Source: a virus
Reading direction: 5' to 3' (one strand)
IMG/VR virus record: IMGVR_UViG_3300042892_002840
Location: 33,030-97,029 of that record
Length of the DNA: 64,000 nt
Below the pieces are notes generated by a model. It was not told where the DNA came from, ran no database searches, and worked only from the letters and a program-made list of their open reading frames with translations. Positions within the stretch are counted from its first letter, which is position 1, and each line of letters opens with the position of its first letter. This document shows positions 44,737-52,980 of this stretch, one piece after another. The translations under genes and the position numbers were made by a program.

Positions 44737-44871
44737 TTAGCTTACATAATAATTATGCATATGCTTCTTGCATACGGTTATTATTGTTGCTCCTACTTGG
44801 TCCCAATGGGTTCCTATTTCGTTGCAGTAATGACATTTTTCACTACTTGGCTTATTAACATCAATGTTCAT
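44737..44871 (-). CDS. 44-aa Cys/His zinc peptide
   Basis: CHYC...C-x2-H (residues 13-37), one zinc site. It overlaps the gene upstream by 11 bp. The plus-strand frame at 44755-44988 is its shadow. Confidence 0.62.
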   Translation of the reverse strand: MNIDVNKPSSEKCHYCNEIGTHWDQVGATIITVCKKHMHNYYVS

Positions 44872-45079
44872 ATCTATCTTTTATCCTTCGCCATCTGCCC
44901 CACTGTGTTGGAACATCAAGGCCTATATACTCTTGTCCAGTTTCTAGGTCTATCAGTAACCACTTACCTGGTGCTTTTGTATGTATAGTTAAATTTACTG
45001 CCTCTTCAAACTCAACCACCTCTGCGCCCTGATACATTTTGGGTAAAAAGTTGTATACGTTGTTAAGAAGTTTTCTCAT
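44861..45079 (-). CDS. Small protein of unknown function, near-leaderless
   Basis: 72 aa from ATG 45079 (MRKLLNNVYNFLPKMYQG...), which is 9 bp after a TATAAT box; the frame is open to 45136. C-terminal QWGRWRRIKDRYEH. Confidence 0.65.
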   Translation of the reverse strand: MRKLLNNVYNFLPKMYQGAEVVEFEEAVNLTIHTKAPGKWLLIDLETGQEYIGLDVPTQWGRWRRIKDRYEH

Positions 45080-45099
45080 AATAATACTATTATATCGTA

Positions 45100-45240
45100 T
45101 TAAATTGCTAAATCTCTGGGGATCATTGTACCGCAATCTTTGCAGTAATCATACGTAGAGCCAGTGTAAGGGCATTGCCCTGCTAAATCCAAATCGTGTC
45201 CCTTAAAGTAACACTTAATCTTATAAAATAAATACTTAAT
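45100..45240 (-). CDS. Cys-rich phage protein with likely ATT start
   Basis: 46 aa read as starting ATT 45240: KYLFYKIKCYFKGHDLDL, then CPYTGSTYDYCKDCGTM. The frame is closed upstream by TAA at 45255 and has no ATG/GTG. The ATT overlaps the previous stop as TAATT, where this genome normally uses TAATG, and AAAAGGAT lies just before. TTG 45192 is a shorter alternative. Confidence 0.45.
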   Translation of the reverse strand: MKYLFYKIKCYFKGHDLDLAGQCPYTGSTYDYCKDCGTMIPRDLAI

Positions 45241-45386
45241 TAGACTATCCTTTTAATTTCATAAAAACATTCAGGGCATTCACCCACATGCAACCACTTA
45301 CCAGATTCTTTTACTATTAATTCTTTAAGCTTACCTTTTACATTTTTCTTACAAATAATACAATATGCTTCAAGATGTATTGTCAT
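45240..45386 (-). CDS. 48-aa zinc-ribbon protein
   Basis: CIIC (residues 9-12) and CPEC (39-42). It overlaps the CDGSH gene upstream by 4 bp. Confidence 0.68.
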   Translation of the reverse strand: MTIHLEAYCIICKKNVKGKLKELIVKESGKWLHVGECPECFYEIKRIV

Positions 45387-45535
45387 CTCTTCCAGGAGCC
45401 GCTTGCTTTAGGGTCTGGGTCTGAACTTTGCTCTGTTGTAATTGGTTCAGGGGCAGGTCTTCCATGTGATCCATCGCATACTGGATATGATAAAGACCTG
45501 CCACACTGACAACCGACTGGGTATTTAGTTGGCAT
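45383..45535 (-). CDS. Stand-alone CDGSH iron-sulfur peptide
   Basis: 50 aa with CQCGRSLSYPVCDGSH at 9-24, an exact CDGSH motif (C-x-C-x2-S-x3-P-x-C-D-G-S-H) expected to bind a 2Fe-2S cluster through three Cys and one His. It could donate electrons to the Fe(II) dioxygenases or sense redox state; that is inferred from its co-occurrence with the dioxygenase-CDGSH fusion at 25459. A Pro/Ser/Asp-rich tail follows. Confidence 0.82.
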   Translation of the reverse strand: MPTKYPVGCQCGRSLSYPVCDGSHGRPAPEPITTEQSSDPDPKASGSWKR

Positions 45536-45562
45536 TGTCTACCGCACAAACAAATAAGAATT

Positions 45563-45652
45563 TCATATTACTACGCTATCCAATACTGTGTCTACACCAT
45601 CATCCATTGTTGGTTGATGTTCCTTAGAGCAATTGCCGCACTGTTTACACAA
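45563..45652 (-). CDS. 29-aa Cys-rich peptide, TTG start
   Basis: LCKQCGNCSKEHQPTMDDG..., starting at TTG one base after the stop of the gene upstream. No good ribosome binding site. Confidence 0.4.
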   Translation of the reverse strand: MCKQCGNCSKEHQPTMDDGVDTVLDSVVI

Positions 45653-45653
45653 G

Positions 45654-45860
45654 TTAAACTTTCTTTCTGCCTGATTTCTTTGGTGGCTTTGGGACTAAAC
45701 TTGTTTCTCTTCTAATACCGTGCTTGTTTCTGTCTATCTTAAGGCCTTGCCTTGGGTACCTCTTTGGAGTGCTTGTGCTTGTTACGGCACCTGCTGGGGC
45801 ACCTGCACCCGCAGGTGGAGTCATTCCTGTACCATCATCCTTTTGAAATGAATTAGTCAT
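45654..45860 (-). CDS. Small Pro/Ala/basic protein
   Basis: 68 aa: a Gly/Ala/Pro-rich N-terminus (PPAGAGAPAGA) and a basic tail (KPPKKSGRKK). Probably disordered. Coupled by an 8-bp overlap to the gene upstream. Confidence 0.62.
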   Translation of the reverse strand: MTNSFQKDDGTGMTPPAGAGAPAGAVTSTSTPKRYPRQGLKIDRNKHGIRRETSLVPKPPKKSGRKKV

Positions 45861-46041
45861 TGTCGTCTTCTACTTCTCCGCTTGGGTTATAAGTAGATTC
45901 AGAGTCTCTGTCATCCATTCCGCTTCCATCAAGTCTATCTATGTCTCCGCCAAACATGTTTCCGATGGTTAGCATAGGTGAGTCTGGGGACTTAATGTCA
46001 CCAGAATTACCAGCTTCACCACAACCACACATTATGCACAT
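45853..46041 (-). CDS. Small Cys-start, acidic protein
   Basis: 62 aa, MCIMCGCGEAGNSGD then an acidic, Ser/Asp/Gly-rich tail. The N-terminal Cys cluster could bind a metal. Confidence 0.62.
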   Translation of the reverse strand: MCIMCGCGEAGNSGDIKSPDSPMLTIGNMFGGDIDRLDGSGMDDRDSESTYNPSGEVEDDND

Positions 46042-46044
46042 TGA

Positions 46045-46200
46045 TTACTTACCGTTGTTTCCTACGCCAGCGCCATCCTGAGTTGACTTATCAGTTGCAG
46101 CAAATGCTGATCCTGGGTTGTCTGAGTAATGTGCGTTAATTGAATTTGTTGCTCCTGGCTTGGTCTCATTGAAACCTGTCAAGTTATTTCCGTCTGTCAT
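46045..46200 (-). CDS. 51-aa hydrophilic protein
   Basis: MTDGNNLTGFNETKPGATNS..., Asn/Gly/Ser-rich and probably disordered. AGGAG lies 8 bp before the start, and TATAAT is found on the minus strand at 46264-46259. Confidence 0.6.
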   Translation of the reverse strand: MTDGNNLTGFNETKPGATNSINAHYSDNPGSAFAATDKSTQDGAGVGNNGK

Positions 46201-46275
46201 TTTATTTCTCCTATAGGTCTGTTATTTAGATAGGTCTAGAAATCTATCTATCCCTTTATTATAGCATTTAGTTGA

Positions 46276-46521
46276 TTAAAACTCTTTTTCTTGTTCCCAT
46301 GGAGTAGCTTTATGCATCCCTGAGTATTTACAGGGGCAAGCTATTCTAAACGGATGATCGAAAGGCAATCTAGTCCTTATTGTGACCTCTGTTAAACAAT
46401 CTGGGCAAATAAATACTGCAGATTTCCATGGCCCAGCTATGGGGTTGTTTGCTTCAATTTCTGCAAGATGCCTTAGATTTTGTTCAACAGCAAGCTTTCT
46501 TTGCTGCTCCATCTCGTTCAT
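46276..46521 (-). CDS. Zinc-ribbon protein
   Basis: 81 aa. A helical N-terminus and a C-terminal ribbon with CPDC and ACPCKY. Coupled by ATGA to the gene upstream. Confidence 0.7.
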   Translation of the reverse strand: MNEMEQQRKLAVEQNLRHLAEIEANNPIAGPWKSAVFICPDCLTEVTIRTRLPFDHPFRIACPCKYSGMHKATPWEQEKEF

Positions 46522-46634
46522 AGCTTATACTTTTCGTTCCAATGATCGTTACAAATTTCAATGTACTTGGTCTCGTTAGAAGTTAGATGCGTTGCTTTAT
46601 TCTGGCAGCTATCTATTTCACACTTATTGCTCAC
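46518..46634 (-). CDS. 38-aa zinc-finger peptide, GTG start
   Basis: NKCEIDSCQNKATH...CNDHW gives a C-x4-C...C-x2-H site. The GTG overlaps the preceding stop (TAGTG). Confidence 0.58.
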   Translation of the reverse strand: MSNKCEIDSCQNKATHLTSNETKYIEICNDHWNEKYKL

Positions 46635-46852
46635 TATTTAACCTTATGTCCAAACTTAGCCCACATTCTTTCGTGAGTAAAATAAAAAATCATTTCTAGA
46701 GAGACGTATGAAATGCCGTATAGTCCGACATACTCCCACTCTGCTTCTCCAGTAAAATACCTTAAAGTAAAGTATATAATGCCAGCCACAAAAGTAAAAT
46801 GAACTAGGGGCCAGCTTAAGGTTTTAAAAATACTTCTTTTTGTTGATTCCAT
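46634..46852 (-). CDS. DUF2061 membrane protein
   Basis: 72 aa: KTLSWPLVHFTFVAGIIYF, a second helix and YFTHERMWAKFG. The 'K-T-x-x-W ... HER-x-W' pattern is that of DUF2061 small membrane proteins, two helices, function unknown. Confidence 0.8.
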   Translation of the reverse strand: MESTKRSIFKTLSWPLVHFTFVAGIIYFTLRYFTGEAEWEYVGLYGISYVSLEMIFYFTHERMWAKFGHKVK

Positions 46853-46872
46853 ATACCTATTCTACCATTCTT

Positions 46873-47481
46873 TTAATTGAAAGAGAAGTCTATCTCTGGG
46901 ATATTATATTTAAACTGTATTGCTGCTCTTGGGCCATTTGTATGTACATCATGGATCATTCCTCTAGGGATATAAACAACATCGCCCTCTGAGACATCAA
47001 ATTCTACGTACCCGCCTGATTTATCATTAATATTAGATCCGTCAAATGATCTTTTCTGAGATGTATAAAATTTCCATTTAGTATTTCCTATACATTGCCA
47101 ATAAAAGTTATCTGTCTCATCAAAATGTGGGTCAGATGGATCTTCTTTTGCAAAGTTTATATATGCAGATACAGCCATACCTCTGTATGGTATTGCAGAG
47201 CTAAATATAGAAAAGAAATTATCAATCTGTGGGTACCACTCTGGCTTTGGCTCTACTACATTTAAATAAAGAGGGCTTTTGAATAGCACACCTCTAATAA
47301 ATCTTTCTCTGTATGGATTACTTGGAACAACAGCAATTCTTTTATTCCAGTACTGATCGTTGACATGATTAATAAAGTTGTCCCACGCAGGAGTTTCTGT
47401 GCAAATTGATTTAAATAAATATGGCTTATTGTTTTCTTTGCAATCCTGCAAAATTATTTTTATTTGATCTATTGTATACAT
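46873..47481 (-). CDS. JmjC/cupin-like 2OG oxygenase
   Basis: 202 aa, paralogue of 58457-59128. HFD at 119-121 and H177 or H180 (GMIHDVH) would bind Fe(II). EGDVVYIPRGMIH is the typical JmjC/cupin_8 distal strand. Ribosomal-protein and other protein hydroxylases share this fold. NPHF-type phage copies are not well characterised. WQC and KWKF between the strands also match the second copy. Confidence 0.8.
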   Translation of the reverse strand: MYTIDQIKIILQDCKENNKPYLFKSICTETPAWDNFINHVNDQYWNKRIAVVPSNPYRERFIRGVLFKSPLYLNVVEPKPEWYPQIDNFFSIFSSAIPYRGMAVSAYINFAKEDPSDPHFDETDNFYWQCIGNTKWKFYTSQKRSFDGSNINDKSGGYVEFDVSEGDVVYIPRGMIHDVHTNGPRAAIQFKYNIPEIDFSFN

Positions 47482-47489
47482 AGTAAAAT

Positions 47490-47511
47490 GGCTGGGGATT
47501 TCTCCCCAGCC
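47490..47511 (-). terminator. Intrinsic terminator
   Basis: GGCTGGGGA (47490-47498) pairs with TCCCCAGCC (47503-47511), and T-rich sequence follows on the minus strand. It ends transcription of the secreted protein at 47519. Confidence 0.8.
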
Positions 47512-47518
47512 ATCCTGA

Positions 47519-48619
47519 TTACTTCTTTAATGCAATCTTCAACTTAGGGAACTTCTTGTTCCACTTAGTTGCAAGAGCGTTATATTCCGCCTTGTACTTT
47601 GCTGCTGCTGTTGCAAGAGCAAGGTCTGATGCTGCCTTTGCAGTAACTGTTGCTGAGTCTGATGCTGCTTTTGCATCTGCAAGTGACTTATCTGCTGCAA
47701 CCTTGTCTGCTGCACGACCAGCCTTCTCTGCTGCAAGAACATTTGCTGCTGCTTGTGCATCAAGTGCACGACCAGCCTTCTCTGCTGCAAGCTGTGCAGT
47801 AAGAGTCGCTACTGTTCCATTAAGGTCAGATACTGTAAATGCTGCCTGTGCTGCCTTTGTTGGTGCTGTCAAACCAGCAACTGTTGTTGCTGATGTTGCA
47901 CCTGTGACTACAACTGTAACTGTTCCAGCTACGCCGACTGCAAGTGATGCAGTCTTTGAGCCAGCAACTAGGGTTGTGTCTGCTGTTGCTTCTGCTGTTG
48001 TAGAAGTAACGAGTGTCTTTGTGATGGTTCCATCTGAGAATGTTGAACCAAGAACTGTTGCAGTGATTGTTTCACCTGTAAGAATTGGGTTACCGAACAC
48101 GTCTGTAGCAGATACAGTTACTGTTGGAATTGTTCCAACTGCTGATGCTGCTGGTACTGCAACTGCAACATTTGATGCTGCTCCTGCCGTTCCCTTGATG
48201 TATACGACTGTTGAATATCCGCCGTTTGTAATTGTTACAGTTCCAACCTTTACACTTGTTGTGTATGCGTAAACTGTGATTGCTGAACCTGCTGATGTAA
48301 CAGACAGTGTTGATACACCTGACGCAATTGTCTTAGGTGCATCTGTTGTGTGCAAAGCAGTTACAAGCTTAATTGTATCTGATGCAACAAATGACACGAC
48401 TGTTGCTGTGTCTGCAGTTGCTGCTAGTGCTACAGAAGTTCCAGATGTGATCTGGTTTGCTGATGGCACTGCTACTGTTGCAGGCGCTGCAGATGTTGTA
48501 GCGTTATTTACTGTTGCTACCGTAACGGCTAATGGTGCTGCCGAAGATGGTGCTACAGAGACGCTGATGATTGCTAGAGCTGCAGCAGTAACAATCGATA
48601 GTTTCTTAAATGACTTCAT
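47519..48619 (-). CDS. Secreted Ala/Thr-rich surface protein with Ig-like domain
   Basis: 366 aa. A clear signal peptide (MKSFKKLSIVTAAALAIIS...AAPLA, cleavage near 28) is followed by low-complexity Val/Thr/Ala beta domains, an Ig-like DVFGNPILTGETITATVLG segment and an Ala-rich helical tail with ALATKWNKKFPKLKI. This layout is like cell-surface proteins of acI-type actinobacteria, so host acquisition is plausible. It may coat or alter the infected cell surface. Confidence 0.7.
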   Translation of the reverse strand: MKSFKKLSIVTAAALAIISVSVAPSSAAPLAVTVATVNNATTSAAPATVAVPSANQITSGTSVALAATADTATVVSFVASDTIKLVTALHTTDAPKTIASGVSTLSVTSAGSAITVYAYTTSVKVGTVTITNGGYSTVVYIKGTAGAASNVAVAVPAASAVGTIPTVTVSATDVFGNPILTGETITATVLGSTFSDGTITKTLVTSTTAEATADTTLVAGSKTASLAVGVAGTVTVVVTGATSATTVAGLTAPTKAAQAAFTVSDLNGTVATLTAQLAAEKAGRALDAQAAANVLAAEKAGRAADKVAADKSLADAKAASDSATVTAKAASDLALATAAAKYKAEYNALATKWNKKFPKLKIALKK

Positions 48620-48666
48620 TTAATTTATTCTCCTTATTTCCTCTGTACCTTGAATAGCACAGAAAT

Positions 48667-48855
48667 TTAGTTTAAGTGATTTACTCTTACTTGAAAAGAA
48701 CACGGATCTCCGCCTTCATCCCATTCTTGCATTTCTTCTTCTGTCATAGGTGGCCCATCATGTGTATTACAAAATACATCTGAAACCCAACCTCTGTCAT
48801 AGCCGTTCTTGAGCCATATTTCAAACTCTAAAAAATCTGAATCTTCTAGATCCAT
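48667..48855 (-). CDS. Small acidic protein
   Basis: 62 aa (MDLEDSDFLEFEIWLKNG...). It overlaps the thioredoxin gene by 10 bp. The GGDPCSFQV end contains one of two Cys. Function unknown. Confidence 0.7.
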   Translation of the reverse strand: MDLEDSDFLEFEIWLKNGYDRGWVSDVFCNTHDGPPMTEEEMQEWDEGGDPCSFQVRVNHLN

Positions 48856-49148
48856 TCGGATAGCTCCTTTAGCATTACATGCTTAGGTTTTGCACCAGTA
48901 ATAGTCTTTACTGGTTGACCAGACTTAAATAGTACCATATAAGGGATAGAAGTAACAGAGTATTCTGCTGATTTTACTGGATTCTCATCAACATTTAACT
49001 TTCCAACCCATAACCCACGCTCTTCAGATATCTCATCTAGGATAGGGGATACCTTTTTACATGGTCCACACCAAGGAGCCCAGAAATCAATCAGAACTAA
49101 ATCGTGTGCTTCTAATGTAGAGTTGAAGGATTGATCTGTTACTATCAT
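48846..49148 (-). CDS. Thioredoxin
   Basis: 100 aa with FWAPWCGPCKK, active-site C27 and C30, and the cis-Pro of SIPYMVLF. It would reduce disulfides in the class II RNR (21786) and in the AhpC/AhpD pair. Overlap of 4 bp with the gene upstream. Confidence 0.95.
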   Translation of the reverse strand: MIVTDQSFNSTLEAHDLVLIDFWAPWCGPCKKVSPILDEISEERGLWVGKLNVDENPVKSAEYSVTSIPYMVLFKSGQPVKTITGAKPKHVMLKELSEWI

Positions 49149-49354
49149 TCTCCCTTTAACTCCTCCGCTGCTGCATTAAACTTATTCATAAATGTTTGAA
49201 TAACAAATAATGTAGTCTCGTGTGCATTCTTTGACATAGCGCTGAATGCTTGTTGGTTTCTTTCATCTTCAGGTAGTGCAGATGACCATTTTGTGTAAAG
49301 ATCTTCTGCTACCTCTCCAATAATTTCTTCCATTACTGTTTGCTGATTACCCAT
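49145..49354 (-). CDS. Small helical protein
   Basis: 69 aa, amphipathic (LFVIQTFMNKFNAAAEELKGE). Coupled to thioredoxin and overlapping the protease upstream by 8 bp. Confidence 0.7.
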   Translation of the reverse strand: MGNQQTVMEEIIGEVAEDLYTKWSSALPEDERNQQAFSAMSKNAHETTLFVIQTFMNKFNAAAEELKGE

Positions 49355-50462
49355 TTAATTTTGCCAACCATACAGACTTTGTTGCAGCAAGCTTATCCTG
49401 TGCAGCTTTTAATTCAATTTGGTACTGCGCTTCTGCTGCTAAAATAGCTGCATCAACTTGCGCTTTAAGAACAGCTTTTGCTGCTTCTTTTTCTGCTAAA
49501 ATCTTTGCAGTGTTATCTACAACGGATGAAGGCTGATACAATAGTGCTGCATTGAAATCAATAAGCTTTTTAAATGTTCCTGGCTTTCCTGTAACATTGA
49601 CTAATGTCGATTTAAAAGCATTAAGAATATCATTCATGCTTGCAGAAGGCTTCTTTGATTTCATCTCAAGCCATTTAGCAGCAACTACTTGTGTTGCAGC
49701 AGATGATCCTGCAATATTCTTTACAACATTGCCTACTGATGGAACAGTAACATATCCAGTTGCAAACATGTCGGTCTTTGAGTCATCATAGTTTGTATTT
49801 CCTGCAATAAATGGTGACCTATCTACAGCACCAACAGACACTGAAACATCTAGACATGCAGGCCAGTCGATTCGCTTATAGTCTCCGCCGTTACCTACTG
49901 GAAAGAATACTGGGATATCCATAGCAGCAAGGTCTTTGATAGACTGTTCTGTGATTGGTGTCTTTGGGCAGTAATCTGTTCCTGCTGGACCTAGATTGTG
50001 ATGTCCTTGAGACATTGTCACTGCCTGAATATTGTACTTGGATGCATTCTGCTTAACCCATCGCAATGCATTGTATACTGCTGCTTCTCCTGCAGATTGT
50101 CTTGCACCAGTTGCTGAGTTTCCGATGACCTTGATAAACACGACATCCACATTTGGATTATTTGTGATAAAGGTAGAAACCATTTGAGTTCCATGATCAA
50201 ATCCATTTTTAGATATTAGTGATGCAGGCATAGATGCTGCTCCAGGACCCTCCATAAAAGATGTACCATTTGGACATGTTGTCCACTCAATCAAACAAAC
50301 TTCTTGAATAATTTTACCGTTAAATAGTGGCAGTGATGTGTCAATTGCCGTATCTAAAATTGCAACTGATGGTCGAGCCGTTTGGTTCTTCAGAGCTGCA
50401 TGAGCTGTTGTAGGGACAATGAGTGATAGTGCTACTAGAGCAGTTATTAGTTTTTTATTCAT
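49347..50462 (-). CDS. Secreted subtilisin-like (S8) protease
   Basis: 371 aa. A signal peptide ends at AHA (about residue 22). The triad is D37 (AILDTAID), H90 (FDHGTQM) and Ser254 (AGSSAATQ), with oxyanion Asn191. An Ala/Lys-rich helical tail follows residue 320. The short spacing between signal peptide and D37 leaves no room for a large propeptide. It is unusual for a phage and could process host surface proteins or the phage's own exported proteins. A promoter with TTGACA lies at 50469-50496. Confidence 0.9.
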   Translation of the reverse strand: MNKKLITALVALSLIVPTTAHAALKNQTARPSVAILDTAIDTSLPLFNGKIIQEVCLIEWTTCPNGTSFMEGPGAASMPASLISKNGFDHGTQMVSTFITNNPNVDVVFIKVIGNSATGARQSAGEAAVYNALRWVKQNASKYNIQAVTMSQGHHNLGPAGTDYCPKTPITEQSIKDLAAMDIPVFFPVGNGGDYKRIDWPACLDVSVSVGAVDRSPFIAGNTNYDDSKTDMFATGYVTVPSVGNVVKNIAGSSAATQVVAAKWLEMKSKKPSASMNDILNAFKSTLVNVTGKPGTFKKLIDFNAALLYQPSSVVDNTAKILAEKEAAKAVLKAQVDAAILAAEAQYQIELKAAQDKLAATKSVWLAKLNG

Positions 50463-50468
50463 GCCTTA

Positions 50469-50496
50469 ATTCTACTAAATAATATCAGAATGTCAA
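50469..50496 (-). promoter_or_regulatory. Sigma70-type promoter of the protease gene
   Basis: On the minus strand TTGACA (50496-50491), 16 bp, TAGAAT (50474-50469), 6 bp before the ATG at 50462, so the protease mRNA is probably leaderless. Confidence 0.65.
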
Positions 50497-50690
50497 GGGG
50501 TTTCTTTAATGTTTTTGTACCATTTCCCAGAGTCAAGGTTGGATCTAAGTGCTTCCTGTACCTTATTTTCTTCTATAGCCATCTCTTGTGACTCCATAAG
50601 GTTATTTAGTGCAAGTGTAAGTAATTCAAGAGTCATTTCCATTTTTACTACTGTAAGTTCAAGCTGCCTTAGTCTTTCAGACTTTCTCAT
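50493..50690 (-). CDS. Small coiled-coil protein
   Basis: 65 aa, one long helix (RLRQLELTVVKMEMTLELLT). It overlaps the protease promoter at its end. Confidence 0.7.
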   Translation of the reverse strand: MRKSERLRQLELTVVKMEMTLELLTLALNNLMESQEMAIEENKVQEALRSNLDSGKWYKNIKETP

Positions 50691-51052
50691 TCCATCTTCT
50701 CTCTATCTAGTAGGGTTGGTGCTGTTGCCATACTTCCACAATTAGCGCATTCCATGTCTAGAAAATAGGTTGCAATCTCAAAGTCCTCAAACATTACTTT
50801 TACATTCCATATGTTGCATCCGCATGGACAAAGATGTGTTGGGGTACCTCTAAGATCTATAGCATGATCGTAGTTTTCTGGTCTTAAATCGTTGATGTCT
50901 AATATTGGTCCTCTAGTTTTATTGAGGTCATCAGACTCTTCTTCTTTATCTATATAGTATATGCCGTAGTCGTACTTGGAATTAAAATCTTTCCACAGCG
51001 TAAAAATCTTTTTAGCTGATAGCAGAGACAACAAACCTAATATATAGTTCAT
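50687..51052 (-). CDS. Zinc-ribbon protein
   Basis: 121 aa. Hydrophobic start (MNYILGLLSLLSA), then CPCGCNIWNV and MECANCGS, a C-x-C-x-C...C-x2-C ribbon. A related C-P-C-G-C pattern is frequent in actinophage proteins. Confidence 0.75.
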   Translation of the reverse strand: MNYILGLLSLLSAKKIFTLWKDFNSKYDYGIYYIDKEEESDDLNKTRGPILDINDLRPENYDHAIDLRGTPTHLCPCGCNIWNVKVMFEDFEIATYFLDMECANCGSMATAPTLLDREKME

Positions 51053-51066
51053 ACATTAATTATACA

Positions 51067-51624
51067 CTATACCTGAATGTATGTAAATGGTGGTGCTACA
51101 GACATGTTAAACTCCGCTGCCGCTTCTAAAGCCGCTTTTAATCTAAGCTTAGGATTTTTTTGATTTTTTGTTGCATATAAGGCTCCTAGAGCAATCATTC
51201 CACCGCTGCCTTCTGCCATATAGTTAACAACATTCTCTCCAACATGAAAGTCTTCATCTATAGTAAAAATTCTACCTTCAATGCCAACTATAAATATGCC
51301 ACCAGTGTCTTCTTCTGATGATGAGCCTATGCTTCCATATCCATTATCTTTAAATGCCTGCTTAACTGAATCAATAAACTTGGTTCTCATAAACTTATCA
51401 AGACCTGAATTTGTTTTAGTTGGTGTGTATTTGGGTGGTGTCCACATGTACTGTAAGATCTGGCCCATTCGAAATGAATCAGTAAATGCAACAGCATACT
51501 GACCAACCTTAAAACACTTTGGTTCTTTTCGTGAAAGAATCCATCCAGTCTTATCGTCAGATGCTGCGTGGTCTGATCCCATATAAACAACCCCGTTTTG
51601 GGCTATAGCTACTATACATGTCAT
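51067..51624 (-). CDS. Proteasome beta-subunit-like Ntn hydrolase
   Basis: 185 aa. The chain begins MTCIVAIAQNGVVYMGSDHAAS, so removal of Met would expose Thr2 as N-terminal nucleophile. GSD and the EDTGGIFIVGIEGRIFTID, AEGSGGMIALGAL and ALEAAAEFN blocks follow the HslV/20S beta fold. No cognate ATPase is in the window. It could be self-compartmentalised, or act on the host. Confidence 0.8.
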   Translation of the reverse strand: MTCIVAIAQNGVVYMGSDHAASDDKTGWILSRKEPKCFKVGQYAVAFTDSFRMGQILQYMWTPPKYTPTKTNSGLDKFMRTKFIDSVKQAFKDNGYGSIGSSSEEDTGGIFIVGIEGRIFTIDEDFHVGENVVNYMAEGSGGMIALGALYATKNQKNPKLRLKAALEAAAEFNMSVAPPFTYIQV

Positions 51625-51656
51625 AATTCTAGTATACTATTTATAAATTCGAAGTG

Positions 51657-51959
51657 CTAGTCCTCATTATGTAATTCAACATGGCTTAATTTAAGCATAG
51701 TTCCTTCAAGCTCAGATTTAACCTGAATTAGTTCTTGTAGGGCTTCAAAATACTTTTCTTTCCATTCACTGAGGTCTTTTTCTAGCTTATACAGCTTAAT
51801 TTGCAAATCCTTAATTTCTATTATAAGTAGGTCATGTGCTCTTTCTGACTCTCTTACTTCTCTTTCAACCCGATTTTTTCGAGCAGAAATTAAGGCTGCT
51901 ATTAAACCGCTAAATGCAGAAGCCAATATAGTTAGTAGTATTTGTGTATAAACATTCAT
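51657..51959 (-). CDS. Membrane-anchored coiled-coil protein
   Basis: 100 aa. One N-terminal helix (ILLTILASAFSGLIAALIS) and a long charged coiled-coil (LQIKLYKLEKDLSEWKEKY). It resembles spanin-like or Rz-like lysis accessories in layout only. Confidence 0.65.
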   Translation of the reverse strand: MNVYTQILLTILASAFSGLIAALISARKNRVEREVRESERAHDLLIIEIKDLQIKLYKLEKDLSEWKEKYFEALQELIQVKSELEGTMLKLSHVELHNED

Positions 51960-51988
51960 TGTACACTAATTATACCCTATAATGTTTG

Positions 51989-52225
51989 TTAAATTAATAA
52001 TTCAGACGCTGTTATTTCGCTTCCCATATATCTTTTTTTGCCTATATAATCTTTAACATAATCTGCACCATGCTGTCTTCCAGCAAGTATTACAACCCAC
52101 CTCGGCTCAAATTTGTTGTCTGAACATGTTTGACACAAAAGCAGGTTTATTGCAAGTAAATTAGACTTCTTTGCAGATAGCTGATTCTTGCTCTTATTGC
52201 ATGAGTAACATAAAACTTTTTCCAT
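51989..52225 (-). CDS. Zinc-ribbon protein, actinophage type
   Basis: 78 aa with CYSCNKSK and CQTCSDN, then EPRWVVILAGRQHG. I recall close relatives in many actinophages. Two bases separate it from the dioxygenase upstream. Confidence 0.75.
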   Translation of the reverse strand: MEKVLCYSCNKSKNQLSAKKSNLLAINLLLCQTCSDNKFEPRWVVILAGRQHGADYVKDYIGKKRYMGSEITASELLI

Positions 52226-52227
52226 TA

Positions 52228-52980
52228 TTAGTTTACCTTAATCCATTTCATATATTTATTTCTTTCTACTCTTTGTCTCAATTGTTCTTTCTCTTTCCAT
52301 TCCTGCTCATCCCACTTTGATTTCTCTAATAGATAATCAGGGTCGCCATCGTGCCTGTAATGCCAAAAGGATCTTATTATATACTTATCTCCATCTATTA
52401 CATTTTTTACTCCATGATAATAAGGAGCACCCGAAGGGAAAACAATTATGTCTCCCGCTTTTGCCTTGTAAGATATAATTTCTTCGCTTGGCTCAATCTG
52501 AAACATAACTTCCCCACCCTCGTAGCTGTCATTTATATACAAGTTTGCGGTTATGCCATGCTTAATTCCAGGCATTCGTGATCTTTCTTGCTGATAGTCT
52601 GTATGAAATGGCAATATCAGTCCTGTATACTTTACCTTTTTAGGGAAATATTTACAAAGCTGTGGATCTGATGAGTGCCAGTTTGGTAGAGAAACGCTAT
52701 TTCTTTTTATATAGTCAGATGTTATATCTTTAAAAATTTTACCAAACTGTGTGCTGATGTATGCCTTGTTTGGATCAGTTTCTTCTGTTTCTGTATTAAA
52801 TTCATGAGGGTCACCAGAATAAGATTTTGTTATTAGTGTTGCATAATGTCCAAATCCTCCCCACGGTTTCCACAAATCTTCTTTTACTGATAAAACATTT
52901 TGCATAAATTCTGAATAATTTGGTATTACATTATGATACACATCTATCTTATCATGCAATGTTGTTATATCAAATTTCAT
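52228..52980 (-). CDS. 2OG-Fe(II) dioxygenase
   Basis: 250 aa with H126, D128 (FHTD), H189 and R203. The signature is LYINDSYEGGE (147-157). Its closest relative here is 1037-1825. The basic C-terminus resembles that paralogue. It overlaps the next gene upstream by 4 bp. Confidence 0.9.
   Translation of the reverse strand: MKFDITTLHDKIDVYHNVIPNYSEFMQNVLSVKEDLWKPWGGFGHYATLITKSYSGDPHEFNTETEETDPNKAYISTQFGKIFKDITSDYIKRNSVSLPNWHSSDPQLCKYFPKKVKYTGLILPFHTDYQQERSRMPGIKHGITANLYINDSYEGGEVMFQIEPSEEIISYKAKAGDIIVFPSGAPYYHGVKNVIDGDKYIIRSFWHYRHDGDPDYLLEKSKWDEQEWKEKEQLRQRVERNKYMKWIKVN

Noticed and set aside
44755-44988. A 77-codon plus-strand frame
   Set aside because: It is antisense to two better-supported minus-strand genes (44737-44871 and 44861-45079).
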